Positions 27,127 to 36,292 of a stretch of DNA of 64,000 nucleotides are shown one piece after another (the first letter of the stretch is position 1; every line of letters begins with the position of its first letter). The stretch is from Rhodopirellula maiorica SM1 (lineage in GTDB: Bacteria; Planctomycetota; Planctomycetia; Pirellulales; Pirellulaceae). The translations under genes were made by a program, and so were the position numbers. The stretch spans positions 1 to 64,000 of the forward strand of contig NZ_ANOG01000025.1 in assembly GCF_000346295.1 (NCBI RefSeq), read 5' to 3'. Below the pieces are notes generated by a model that was not told the origin of the DNA, made no database searches, and worked only from the letters and a program-made list of their open reading frames with translations.

Positions 27127-28650
27127 CTAACCTTCGAAGGAAACCGTGATTTTATCGAGCATCGGCTTCGATTGGTTTTCTGTCGTGTCGGTCAATTTCA
27201 GCTCGAACTGGAATCCAAAGCCAGCGGGTAATTCGGACAGGTCAAGCGAAGCGGGCGTTTTCGCGATTTGCTTGGCAAAGCCTGGCACATGGTCATACGT
27301 TTCTTTGACCACCTGCCAATCGCTCCAGTGATCGATGTTGCCGTCACCTGTGGTGTCCACGCCGACGCGTGTTTCGACTTGTTCAACCCATGGGCCAGGA
27401 CTGGTGAAATCGTTTTTTTGCTGAGTGACCAGATAAAATTGCCCCTCGGCAAATGCGATATCGGGATCGGGGTGTCCGTTGCCAATATTTCCGCAGAACG
27501 TAAATGGTTTGTCCAAGCTCGGCGATGTGAACCAAGCAACGCTCATTGGTTTGCCATGTTCGGGATCATAATCGCCAAACAAATAATATTGCCCTCCGAT
27601 GCTGATCGCGGCCCAGTCGCCGAATGCCTCTTGCTCGGGTTCGTGGATCTCGAATTCCGCAACATTGGTTTTGTAGTTCTTGGGATCTTCCTTGGCCCAA
27701 TGGGGGTGTTTGTAAGTTCCGATCTTTCCAGTCGGTTTTGTTCGATGGTCGACAGCCGGCGCCAGGATTTTGAAATTCGAGACGCCATCGTCGCTGACCG
27801 CATGACCGGCCAATGGCGAATCCCATGAACGTCGGCTGGCATTGATCGGGCTCCAGTCCTCGTAGATGACGTGGAATTTACCATCCAAATCGCGAATGAA
27901 ACCGCTATCCGAACCGTGCGAAGGATCATTCAGAGCCTTCCCCATGTTTTTCCCCGGCTTGCCATCGGTCAAATCATCATCGACATAGACATGAGGGTCT
28001 TGGTCGTTTGGAAAGTCATAGTAGATGTACGTCTTGCCATCGACATGTTCCGCTGACGTCACCCATTTCGAGAAGCCTTCGGTGACCGGGCCATGATGGA
28101 CCCAGTTGACCATGTCACGGCTCTGCCACGCATGGTAACCACCTCGTCCCTTTTTCAGACCGCCGGGAGCGTCGAACTGATTGGCAAACGGCGTCGTCAT
28201 TAGTGGGATATCAAATCCGTCCAGCGTCACCGGTTCCGGTTGAAATGCCGATTCCGAAGCGGCATTCTTGGCTGCTTTCTTAGCGCCCCCGTAGCGTCCA
28301 AAGATCCAGTAATTTTGGGGGCCAAGACTGAGCATTACCGGAGCGTCGGCAAGGTTGGCGGGGCCGACGTTTTTCACCGGGTTCCAGTTTTGCCAGACGG
28401 GTGACTGCTGAAAGACAATCGATTCCGCCGAACGTTTTTTGTCGAATCGTTTGAGGGTGCTTCGCAAGGTGGCCGTTTTGCCTGTCGGTCTGGCTACACC
28501 CTCTTTGATCTCAATGGCGTTTTTCTCGGACGTTTCATGTTGCCATTGCTCTTGGCTGTCGATGGTCCAGGCTTCGGTTGCGACCGATGGGCAGGTCGCT
28601 GCCACAGAGATTAGTAATGCCGCAACGGAAAAGAGTGTAATGCGAATCAT
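27127..28650 (-). CDS. Secreted five-bladed beta-propeller protein, candidate glycoside hydrolase (GH43/GH117-like)
   Basis: 507 residues with a signal peptide cleaved near VATEA. The body shows the repeated blade pattern of five-bladed propeller hydrolases: YWIFGRYGG, GYHAWQSRDMVNWVHHGPV, KTYIYYDFPNDQDPHVYVDDDL, SGFIRDLDGKFHVIYEDWSP, YYLFGDYDPEHG and HPDPDIAFAEGQFYLVTQQ. Acidic residues in the D-P-H, E-D-W and D-P-D-I contexts could be the catalytic set, as in GH43, GH32/68 and GH117. The last 60 residues form an extra beta domain ending in ITVSFEG. I cannot assign it to one family. Its position between a sulfatase and a ThuA-like gene in the fucose/sulfatase array suggests it acts on the same polysaccharide. 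Confidence 0.65.
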   Translation of the reverse strand: MIRITLFSVAALLISVAATCPSVATEAWTIDSQEQWQHETSEKNAIEIKEGVARPTGKTATLRSTLKRFDKKRSAESIVFQQSPVWQNWNPVKNVGPANLADAPVMLSLGPQNYWIFGRYGGAKKAAKNAASESAFQPEPVTLDGFDIPLMTTPFANQFDAPGGLKKGRGGYHAWQSRDMVNWVHHGPVTEGFSKWVTSAEHVDGKTYIYYDFPNDQDPHVYVDDDLTDGKPGKNMGKALNDPSHGSDSGFIRDLDGKFHVIYEDWSPINASRRSWDSPLAGHAVSDDGVSNFKILAPAVDHRTKPTGKIGTYKHPHWAKEDPKNYKTNVAEFEIHEPEQEAFGDWAAISIGGQYYLFGDYDPEHGKPMSVAWFTSPSLDKPFTFCGNIGNGHPDPDIAFAEGQFYLVTQQKNDFTSPGPWVEQVETRVGVDTTGDGNIDHWSDWQVVKETYDHVPGFAKQIAKTPASLDLSELPAGFGFQFELKLTDTTENQSKPMLDKITVSFEG

Positions 28651-28748
28651 AGTGCTGGGAAATGATGAAAAGGGAGGGGGATAGTCGACTGTATGCGGCT
28701 GCTGGAACCAACAAGCCGCATCGGTTTTTCATGGGGCGGAAAACGAGT

Positions 28749-30287
28749 TTAGTCGATCTCGGGCGTGTCCCAATCAGGAATGCCGCTTTCCTCTTTTTGC
28801 TTTAGAAAGCGATCGCGGAACGGTTTTGCGACATCCAGCGATGCATCCTCGTTGACCATCAGCGGACGAACTTCGTCCCACCAAGCGTCAAAAGCAGCAT
28901 GCAACTCGCTATACACTTCGGGATATTCCGCGGCAACGTTGTTCTCTTCGCCTGGGTCCTGTTGGATATTGTACAACTCGTCGTTGACCAGTCGCCACTT
29001 CTCGCTCCGCACCGCATAGTTTTTGTACTTGGAGTGATCTGGATTGGGATCGCCTTTGCCAAAATTCCGTGGAGCTCCGGTCTTAGCCCAGCGGCCGACG
29101 TGAAAGAACGTTTTGCGATCGGGCCAGGCGGAGTTTGGATCTTTGATCAGGGGCACGAGGCTGCGTCCATCCAAATCCAAATTTGTTGGCACTGTCGCAC
29201 CGGCGATTTCTGCAAGCGTCGGAAACAGGTCGTAGTGACGGCTCAAGTAGTCGATGTCGACACCCGGCTTGGTTAACCCCGGTAAACGCATGAACAGCGG
29301 CACTCGAGAACCGCCTTGGTGCGGTGATCCTTTCGCCCCTTTCATACCTGCGTTATAGACACTTGCTCCTTTGGCACTGCCGTTGTCGGTCATGAAGATC
29401 AACAGCGTATTGTCTGCCAAATCCCACTCGTCGAGCTTTTGCATAAGCAGTCCCATGTTCTCGTCGATATTGACGATCATGCCCAGAAACGCGTCGGTTG
29501 GCGAAGTGCACTTGTCTTTATAGAGATCCGAGTAGCGTTTCGCGACGTGGTAGGGACCATGCGGTGCGTTGGTTGGGATGTAGGCAAAAAAGGGCTGTTT
29601 CGGTTTCGCGTCTGTTGCGGTATTTGCGTCCGAGTTCTCCTTGATCCAGCCAAGTGCCTTGCGAAAGAACACGTCGGTGCAATAGCCTTTTGTCTGCACA
29701 AACTGGCCGTTGTGTTTGATGATGGGGTCAAAGTAGCTGGTGCCCGGAGCGTCGCTTTGCGTGCCAGCAAAGTTTTGACCAATGCCGCCGGCGCCGTGGA
29801 TAAAGGTCTCGTCAAATCCGCGATTTTCAGGTTGGTAGGGATCGGCATCGCCAAGATGCCACTTGCCAAAGATCCCGGTGGTGTAACCAGCCGACTTCAA
29901 CACTTGGGCGATCGTGGTGGCGCTCAGTGTCATGCGATCACGCTCGAGAATCGTATGCGTGATCCCGTTTTTGAAAGGCGCTCGACCGGACATCAGTGCT
30001 GCCCGTGTCGGGGCACATGTCGGGCTGGCGTGGAAATCGGTAAACCGCGTGCTCTGAGCGTGAAGCTTGTCGAGATTTGGTGTCTGCAGAAACGGATGTC
30101 CATGGCACCCTAGATCACCGTAACCTTGGTCGTCGGTCATTACCAAAACGATGTTCGGAGGACCAACCTCGGAACCCGACTGTTCGGCTCGCACGGTACC
30201 GACGAGCGGTCCGGCAGCGACCCCAATCAGAAACGCCACAGCGAAGCGGCATCCAGCGAATCGGGGGCGTGCGAAAGGTGTCTTCAT
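28749..30287 (-). CDS. Sulfatase, S1 family (Cys-type)
   Basis: 512 residues from the ATG at 30287 (in-frame sequence upstream to 30326 is not signal-like). A signal peptide ends near VRA-E. The alkaline-phosphatase-fold metal site begins with VLVMTDDQGYGDLGCHGHP. The maturation motif is canonical, CAPTR with Cys91 expected to become formylglycine. The second signature TGIFGKWHLGD and the later MTDNGSAKG and SPHQGGSRVPLFMRLPG blocks are complete. The enzyme would remove sulfate esters from an extracellular polysaccharide. It lies 71 bp downstream of another sulfatase and 98 bp upstream of the beta-propeller gene. Substrate position (2-O, 3-O or 4-O) cannot be read from the sequence. Confidence 0.93.
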   Translation of the reverse strand: MKTPFARPRFAGCRFAVAFLIGVAAGPLVGTVRAEQSGSEVGPPNIVLVMTDDQGYGDLGCHGHPFLQTPNLDKLHAQSTRFTDFHASPTCAPTRAALMSGRAPFKNGITHTILERDRMTLSATTIAQVLKSAGYTTGIFGKWHLGDADPYQPENRGFDETFIHGAGGIGQNFAGTQSDAPGTSYFDPIIKHNGQFVQTKGYCTDVFFRKALGWIKENSDANTATDAKPKQPFFAYIPTNAPHGPYHVAKRYSDLYKDKCTSPTDAFLGMIVNIDENMGLLMQKLDEWDLADNTLLIFMTDNGSAKGASVYNAGMKGAKGSPHQGGSRVPLFMRLPGLTKPGVDIDYLSRHYDLFPTLAEIAGATVPTNLDLDGRSLVPLIKDPNSAWPDRKTFFHVGRWAKTGAPRNFGKGDPNPDHSKYKNYAVRSEKWRLVNDELYNIQQDPGEENNVAAEYPEVYSELHAAFDAWWDEVRPLMVNEDASLDVAKPFRDRFLKQKEESGIPDWDTPEID

Positions 30288-30358
30288 CGATAATGCTTCC
30301 TGGTATTGTTTGCGTTGTTCTGTCAACGCAAGGGGATCGTGAACGCAGATTCGGTTGA

Positions 30359-31846
30359 CTAATTTTCAGGTTTCCACGGCTGGTTGCCGTTCTTTTCCTG
30401 CAGGAATTTGGCGTCGACGGATTGATACCATCGGTGCAATCGAGTTCGCATCTGATCGACTCGCTCTGGCATTGATGATGCGAGGTCGTTTGTTTCACCG
30501 ATATCCGTGGCAAGGTTGTACAGATGGACGCGGCCGTCCTCATAACGTTCGACCAATTTGAAATCGCCTTCGCGAATCGCGCCGCCGGGAATGCCGCCTT
30601 GGTTGCTGTAGTGCGGGTAATGCCAATACAGAGTTTCGCGGTCAAGCGACTTGCCGTTGAGTGCCGGACGGATGTCGATCCCGTCGATTTCATGCTGAAC
30701 GTTGATTCCTGCCGAAGCGGCAATGGTTGGGAATAAGTCGATCGAGCAGATTGGTTCGGCGGATTCCGAGCCTGGTTTTGTGATCCCCGGGAACCGTACG
30801 ATCCAAGGCACACGGATGCCACCCTCGTAAACCCATCCTTTGCCGCCGCGAAGTGGCAGATTGCTGGTTGGCGAGCCTTCGGAAGTGGACAGTCCGCCAT
30901 TGTCCGAAGTGAAGATCACCACGGTGTTATCCGCGACGTCCGAGTCTTCCAACTGCTGCAATACTTTGCCTACGGCTTGGTCCATGGCTTCGACCATCGC
31001 CGCATAGACCGCATGTTTTTGCAACACTCGTACTTTGCGTGGCTTGTTGCCGATCACTTGTTCTTCGTCCGCAAACTCTTGGCCGCTAATCGCGGACGCT
31101 TTCTTCTTGTATTTCTCGACCAAATCCGGTCGCCCCATCAACGGCGTATGAACCGAATAGAATGACAGGTACGCGAGGAACGGTTTGTCTTGATTGGCTT
31201 TAATGAACGAAGCCGTGTCGCGGGCCAGACGGTCGGGCAAGTGATCGCCAGCAGGACTTTCTTCCTTCATTTGTGGGTTTTCAAACGGCGCGAAGTATCG
31301 CTTGCCTGAATAAGGACCGCCGCGGCTGTAACCTCCGATGTTGACGTCGAAGCCGCGGTTCTGAGGATAGTACTCTTCGCTTTCACCCAAGTGCCATTTG
31401 CCAGCGAAGAAGGTTGCATATCCTTGCCCCTTGAGTGCTTGGGCGATGGTGATTTCGTCCAGTGGCATGTTGTCGTTTAGCGGTGCTGGATTAAATTTCC
31501 CGCTCCGTTTGCCCGAGAAGAAGTTGGTCGCATCGACGCGTGTCGGATACTTGCCAGTCATCAAACTGTAGCGAGTCGGTGAACAAACTGGATTGGCTGC
31601 GTAGCCGTCGGTAAATCGCATCCCCGATTCCGCCAATCGATTGATGTTCGGCGTTTCATAGAAGCCGTTGGGGTTGTTGGGCCCCACATCCATAAAGCCA
31701 AGATCGTCCACCAAAAAGACAACAAAGTTGGGCGTCTGCTGTGAGTTCGTCTCCGCACCACAGATGGTTGATACGCCCCCAACCCCCATCAGCGTGGGCA
31801 CGCAAAGTAGCCAAACAAGACGTAAACTCATATATATGTTTTTCAT
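30359..31846 (-). CDS. Sulfatase, S1 family (Cys-type)
   Basis: 495 residues, signal peptide ending near TICGA. The metal-binding start is VFLVDDLGFMDVGPNNP, the maturation motif is CSPTR (Cys88), and FFAGKWHLGESEEYYPQNRGFD is the second signature. The FTSDNGGL and LRGGKGWVYEGGIRVPWIVRFPG blocks complete the active site. The layout (tripartite DVGPNNPNGFYETPNI and the YSRGGPYSGKRYFAPF region) resembles the widespread planctomycete / Bacteroidetes group that includes exo-sulfatases on galactose, fucose and N-acetylhexosamine sulfates. It follows the EF-hand sulfatase in the same run after a 473-bp gap that contains REP-like repeats, so it may have its own promoter. Confidence 0.93.
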   Translation of the reverse strand: MKNIYMSLRLVWLLCVPTLMGVGGVSTICGAETNSQQTPNFVVFLVDDLGFMDVGPNNPNGFYETPNINRLAESGMRFTDGYAANPVCSPTRYSLMTGKYPTRVDATNFFSGKRSGKFNPAPLNDNMPLDEITIAQALKGQGYATFFAGKWHLGESEEYYPQNRGFDVNIGGYSRGGPYSGKRYFAPFENPQMKEESPAGDHLPDRLARDTASFIKANQDKPFLAYLSFYSVHTPLMGRPDLVEKYKKKASAISGQEFADEEQVIGNKPRKVRVLQKHAVYAAMVEAMDQAVGKVLQQLEDSDVADNTVVIFTSDNGGLSTSEGSPTSNLPLRGGKGWVYEGGIRVPWIVRFPGITKPGSESAEPICSIDLFPTIAASAGINVQHEIDGIDIRPALNGKSLDRETLYWHYPHYSNQGGIPGGAIREGDFKLVERYEDGRVHLYNLATDIGETNDLASSMPERVDQMRTRLHRWYQSVDAKFLQEKNGNQPWKPEN

Positions 31847-32163
31847 GTTCTACTCGTATTTCGCGTCGAGGTGCGTTTCGCGTCGGGAGGCAAAACCACA
31901 AATTCTAACCGATGCAGAACCATGATAGTTCCATCGATCGTCAAAGAGGTAGGCGTTTGGGGCACCGAGGCCGAATCGGAGGGTGTTTTGACGAGAAGGG
32001 GAATGCAAATGGTCCCCTCATAAATGTGTCAAAAACGGCTCTATCTGAGCCCATCATGGTTGCGATCGTACCTCGATCGATTACGAAATGCGACATCGTG
32101 TTAATCATTTGCGACGCGCCGCTGAATGGGCTTCGGTAATCGATTGAGTCAGGTTCGAGGTTT

Positions 32164-32186
32164 ACGGAACTCGTCAAGACTTTCCT
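32164..32186. repeat. Degenerate REP-like copy
   Basis: The segment GGAACTCGTCAAGACTTTCC resembles the 27029 and 32206 palindromes with several changes that break the stem. It lies about 20 bp before the intact copy, as REP elements often occur in pairs. Confidence 0.4.
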
Positions 32187-32205
32187 TTCATGACGCACGT
32201 CCCCT

Positions 32206-32226
32206 CGAAACTCTTGGCGAGTTTCG
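32206..32226. repeat. REP-like palindrome CGAAACTC-ttggc-GAGTTTCG
   Basis: A perfect 8-bp inverted repeat with a 5-base loop, the reverse complement of the element at 27029-27047. The shared sequence, loop included, indicates one intergenic repeat family. Confidence 0.6.
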
Positions 32227-32319
32227 CTACGAAAATGCTTCACAGCGTTAGCTCAAACGGCTAATGGAATTTCAGCCAATCATTTCAACCTACCTGCTTG
32301 GCCCCTCGGTTCACGCCGG

Positions 32320-34476
32320 CTACCGATCGATTTCATCCGCCGTGATGAAACCATTTTTGTCTCGATCCAGCCTGCCGAATTGACGCGTAAAAATGGAGAC
32401 GAACTCGGCGCGAGTCAACTGTTTGTCTTCGTCTGTGTCAGCGATCGTAAACGAGGGATGCGCGTGTTCGTCCGGCGTTAACACGCCGTCTTTGTTTCTG
32501 TCTTTGCGGTCAAAGCCTGCGGAAAAGTGATTGATGTACTCCGTTTGCGAAACTCGACCGTCGTTGTCAGCGTCTTTTTCAGCCATCGACGCTGAGGGGC
32601 GCGCGACTGCTTTCGGTTCGCCCGTCACCGACAGTGCTTGCGTCGAATACGCTTGATTGGTTCTGTTGATTTCAGGATAGCTGCGAAGGAAATTGTTTTC
32701 GTCAATCAAGTTGATAACGTAATGCGTGGTCTGTGGCGGTAGTTTGACTGAGACAAGTTTTTTGTCCCGTAGGATGGTTGCCGGTTTGCGGAACCATTCT
32801 TCATTGCGATCGCCTCCATTGAGCGTATAGATCAAATCTGCTCGCGCAAGCGCTGCGCCGTTTTCCTGATAGCGAAACTTAACTTCGTTTCCTTGCTTTT
32901 GGTGCGAGAGGACTGTGCAGGCGTTATGTTTTCCGGGCAGGTCGCCGTGATAATCAGGATTGTAGCTGGGATAGCTGGCGTTCATCTCGGTCAGCATTTC
33001 GGTCAGCCTTTGATTCATCGCCTCTGCTTTTTCCGGCATGGCCGCGGCAAGGTTTTTGGCTTCTTCGATATCGACTCGCCGTTGTTGGTTGCCGTTGGTT
33101 TGATAGAGCTGGAACAGTTCCAATTCGTCAGTTCCGTCGTTGTTCACATGGTCGTAGTTGCGAATCAGTTTGTAATCGCCGATGCGAATCGTGCTTTCCA
33201 AGGCAACGCCATGAGGGAAGTGCCACATCATTGTATCACGAGTCGTTCCATCAGCTTGTTTTACCAGTGCGGGATTGGTCGGGTCATTTAGCAGCAAGTG
33301 TGAAAGGTCGCATCCGTCAAGCTGTTTGTCTGCCGGTTTGCTGGATCCCGTCAGTGCTAGAATAGTCGGATAGAAATCGAGTCCGTTGACCATCACATCG
33401 GACTGAACGCCTGGTTGGATACCGGGACCGGCGATGAACAGCGGCACACGCGTACCGCCTTCCTTGGCCGAAATTTTGCCGCGGTCCAGCGGGTTGTTGT
33501 CGGTGTAGCGTTCCTTCGGACCGCCTTCCATCCCGCCATTGTCAGAAGTAAAGATGACGTAGGTGTTTTCACTTAACTTGTGTCCAGGCCAACGAGGGTC
33601 GTCGGTTTCGTCTAAGTAGTCAAAGAGTTCACCCGAGTAATAGTCCAACATCTCGACCATCGCACAATAGTACGGGTTCAGTTGCCCTGCGGTTTCTCGA
33701 GTTACGGTGTGGCGAGGGTCGACACCTAATTTGTCGACGTATTTGTCTAACAACGCTTTGCATCGAGTCTGGATGGGGGAATGCACTAACCAGGTCGCGT
33801 AGTAGAGGAAGAACGGCTTGTCCTTGTTTTCCTGTAAAAACGTCAGTGCATCTTGATTGGTCTGATCCAGCGGGTATCCGTTTTCATCCAGACGAAAGGG
33901 ATCCTCCTCTGCATCGGTAGCAAAGCCTGATAAGCGATCCTTCATTCCCGTTTGCACTCCTCGATGCGAGCGAGAGTAATCGAATCCCACGTCGGTGGGT
34001 TGCGGAAACGCATGATGATCGATCGCGATATGCCATTTCCCAGAATGGCCGGTGACGTATCCATTTTGTTTCAGCGCTCGCGCCAATGTGAACTCGTCCT
34101 CCGGCATGCGGCCGCTGTACCACGGGTCCATCATTCGCGCCCCCTTTTTGTTGTGCGGGGTCGGAGGCGCACCACCAACGACATGCGTCTTCTGAGCACG
34201 CGCCGGATGATTTCCGCTGATGATTGCGCAGCGGCTTGGTGCGCAAGTAGGCGCCGGTGAATAGGCTTGCCAGAACATTACGCTCTTTTTTGCGAACGCA
34301 TCAAGGTTCGGCGTTTCCATTGGTGATGGTTCGTCAATGTCGTAACACTTCAAATCCTGCCAGCCCAAATCGTCCGTTAGGATCAGGATGACGTTCGGCT
34401 TTGGTTGCTCTGCGTGGGCTTGGTTCCCCAGGATCGCGAACGAGACAAACAGGATTAAAAAGAAGTGATAGTTCAT
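32320..34476 (-). CDS. Sulfatase, S1 family, with four C-terminal EF-hand loops
   Basis: 718 residues, signal peptide ending near AHA-E. The sulfatase domain has LILTDDLGWQDLKCYD, maturation motif CAPSR (Cys78), the second signature GHSGKWHIAIDHH, FTSDNGGMEGG and KEGGTRVPLFIAGPG. After the sulfatase C-terminal subdomain there is an added beta domain (about 520-615). Four EF-hand loops follow at 635-646, 659-670, 680-691 and 704-715 (DADNDG, DRNKDG, DTDEDK, DRDKNG). The third loop has Lys where Gly is usual and may bind calcium poorly. EF-hand tails are common on planctomycete secreted enzymes and may help fold or anchor them in calcium-rich seawater. The gene is in the same run as the unknown 554-residue protein, 77 bp upstream. 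Confidence 0.93.
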   Translation of the reverse strand: MNYHFFLILFVSFAILGNQAHAEQPKPNVILILTDDLGWQDLKCYDIDEPSPMETPNLDAFAKKSVMFWQAYSPAPTCAPSRCAIISGNHPARAQKTHVVGGAPPTPHNKKGARMMDPWYSGRMPEDEFTLARALKQNGYVTGHSGKWHIAIDHHAFPQPTDVGFDYSRSHRGVQTGMKDRLSGFATDAEEDPFRLDENGYPLDQTNQDALTFLQENKDKPFFLYYATWLVHSPIQTRCKALLDKYVDKLGVDPRHTVTRETAGQLNPYYCAMVEMLDYYSGELFDYLDETDDPRWPGHKLSENTYVIFTSDNGGMEGGPKERYTDNNPLDRGKISAKEGGTRVPLFIAGPGIQPGVQSDVMVNGLDFYPTILALTGSSKPADKQLDGCDLSHLLLNDPTNPALVKQADGTTRDTMMWHFPHGVALESTIRIGDYKLIRNYDHVNNDGTDELELFQLYQTNGNQQRRVDIEEAKNLAAAMPEKAEAMNQRLTEMLTEMNASYPSYNPDYHGDLPGKHNACTVLSHQKQGNEVKFRYQENGAALARADLIYTLNGGDRNEEWFRKPATILRDKKLVSVKLPPQTTHYVINLIDENNFLRSYPEINRTNQAYSTQALSVTGEPKAVARPSASMAEKDADNDGRVSQTEYINHFSAGFDRKDRNKDGVLTPDEHAHPSFTIADTDEDKQLTRAEFVSIFTRQFGRLDRDKNGFITADEIDR

Positions 34477-34553
34477 GTTTCGATCAAAGTTTTAGGAATA
34501 GGTGGATCACGGTCCTGCCTGCTTAATGCGTCAAGTGAAGAGCACGGAATCGT

Positions 34554-36218
34554 CTAGTCCGGTAACGCCGCACCAACCGACTTGCGATTCGACATCTTTA
34601 CCCAGAGATCGAGGTGATGCGAATCGGGTTGGGGGAACTCGCTTGCATCGAGCAACGTGGATAGTTTTTGCCAATTTCCGGTCGTCGGTTTGTCGACGTA
34701 CGCATAGCCGACCAGCGATAACCACTCGCTATTGTTTTTATCCATCGAATACCCCGTCGTATCACGATAGTAATTGTAATGCGGGTGATCCGTCGGCAGC
34801 GTGAAATCGAGTTTTTCTTTGTCGACGAAGTAGTAGGGATCGGTGGTGATGATTTCTTGATTCGTTTTTGTATTGCGTATACGCATCAGCGGCATCGTCC
34901 CGCGGACAGGCTGCGTAAAGACCTGGAATGCATTTTTGACTTGGACATTTTCAACGTTTGTCATCGGCGAGTGGGCCGGATCGAACGTCAGTAGCCCATA
35001 GTCGACGTCGTCAACCAAACCGGTTGCCTGCTGGATGACTTTGGACCGTTGTCCGACGACCAGATAGCTGCGAAACCAGATCGTGCTGCCAGGAACGATT
35101 TGGATCTTGGGAATGATTTCGCATACATCGTAGTTGCGGAAGCTGTTCGCCGGACGCGTTGCCCAGTCTTTCCATACATTTTTGTAGAGCGGTTCGCTGG
35201 CACGCCAATCGCGATACAGCGAATGTTTGAACTGGCAATACGGTTGGCCGGCGGCCTTTCGCTGCAACTCGGCTTCGAGATGTTTGTCACGCCCATAGAC
35301 CAATGCCAAACTGGGGCTGTCGTCGTCGTCGGAAGCACATGAAATATTCCAACCGCCGGTATCGCGGACATCGACGGTTCCGTGCTCGCTCAAGAAACCT
35401 TCACGCTGCAGTAGTTCGCCTTCAGGAGAGCTAACGTAGCGTAGCGGTAAACTGCTAATTCGCGTCCCGCCCCAAGGAGCGTTTAGGTGATCGAAAACGA
35501 TGTCATCGCGAGTGCTGAAGTTGTGAACGACCCACGTCAATTCGATCACGCCATCACCAACGTCGCGAACTTGGGTGTAGTACAGCAGGGGTGAACGATG
35601 AACCGTTTTGATCTGTGGAACCAAGCCCCAGTTGAGCATTTGGATCGTGCGATTTTGCGCGTCCATTTCGGATGCCAGCAGCGGACAGTACAGCGATTTC
35701 ACCGCTGAATTACCAGGGATGTACGCACCCGAGTTATGGATGAAAAACGAAGTGGCGTACGACGATTGTTGAATGCGTTCGAGTGTTTCGCTGGGGACAC
35801 CGCGAGCGGTTCTGCCATCGATGCCGTTGTATTTGGTGCACACGGCTACGAATTGCCAGACCTCGTCGTTCCACGGCGAGACCTTGCCGCCCGCAGCACG
35901 CCAAGACGGTGGCACGCTTTCACCGAACGGGCCACGCAGTGAATAAATTTGTCCGCCTTGGCCGAGCCGCAGCTTGAACGAGTTGTCTTCGTCTTGCGAG
36001 TGCACCATTTCCGCAAGGAAAACCGGTCGTTCATCGAGTCGTTCATCCCACAAGCTTTCACTCGGGGTGAACTTGGATGTGATCGTCGTGTCGCCACGTT
36101 GGCCACGGGCGACCTCGGCCGTGGGCTTGGGAAAGACATTCAGAAAAGTTTGCGCCGATGCAAGGGGGGGAATCAGCAGAGTCAGTAAAGGGACGGCCCA
36201 GCGCAGTTGCATTGTCAT
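34554..36218 (-). CDS. Unrecognised secreted 554-residue protein in the sulfatase run
   Basis: I do not recognise this family. It has a clear signal peptide ending at ASA-Q (about 23). The mature part is rich in aromatic and beta-strand sequence with no membrane segment and no repeats. Notable conserved-looking blocks are RPVFLAEMVHSQDEDNSFKL, APWGGTRISSLPLRYV, the histidine/tyrosine-rich HPHYNYYRDTTGY, and a C-terminal HHLDLWVKMSN strand. The many Trp, Tyr, His and Arg residues and the predicted beta character would suit a carbohydrate-active enzyme such as a lyase or hydrolase with a beta-sandwich fold. It lies between two sulfatases (74 and 77 bp gaps), so co-transcription is likely. The window lacks a known endo-acting enzyme, which makes this a candidate; that is inference only. 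Confidence 0.75.
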   Translation of the reverse strand: MTMQLRWAVPLLTLLIPPLASAQTFLNVFPKPTAEVARGQRGDTTITSKFTPSESLWDERLDERPVFLAEMVHSQDEDNSFKLRLGQGGQIYSLRGPFGESVPPSWRAAGGKVSPWNDEVWQFVAVCTKYNGIDGRTARGVPSETLERIQQSSYATSFFIHNSGAYIPGNSAVKSLYCPLLASEMDAQNRTIQMLNWGLVPQIKTVHRSPLLYYTQVRDVGDGVIELTWVVHNFSTRDDIVFDHLNAPWGGTRISSLPLRYVSSPEGELLQREGFLSEHGTVDVRDTGGWNISCASDDDDSPSLALVYGRDKHLEAELQRKAAGQPYCQFKHSLYRDWRASEPLYKNVWKDWATRPANSFRNYDVCEIIPKIQIVPGSTIWFRSYLVVGQRSKVIQQATGLVDDVDYGLLTFDPAHSPMTNVENVQVKNAFQVFTQPVRGTMPLMRIRNTKTNQEIITTDPYYFVDKEKLDFTLPTDHPHYNYYRDTTGYSMDKNNSEWLSLVGYAYVDKPTTGNWQKLSTLLDASEFPQPDSHHLDLWVKMSNRKSVGAALPD

Positions 36219-36292
36219 TGGGAAGGAATCTCGGCGGGAAGGGGTGAGGAATAAAGCATAGGTGGGGCGGGCAGACTCTTGCGTGCGTCTGG

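Larger units (their letters stand above)
31847..32319. other. Intergenic region with repeats, no gene seen
   Basis: 473 bp between two co-directional sulfatases. Short open frames on both strands have no family features. The region holds a perfect palindrome at 32206-32226 and a degenerate copy at 32164-32186. A promoter for the downstream sulfatase could lie in its left part, but no element stands out. Confidence 0.4.

Noticed and set aside
31941-32243. A 100-codon minus-strand frame in the 473-bp gap
   Set aside because: It runs through both REP-like palindromes, has no signal or domain, and shows no start context.
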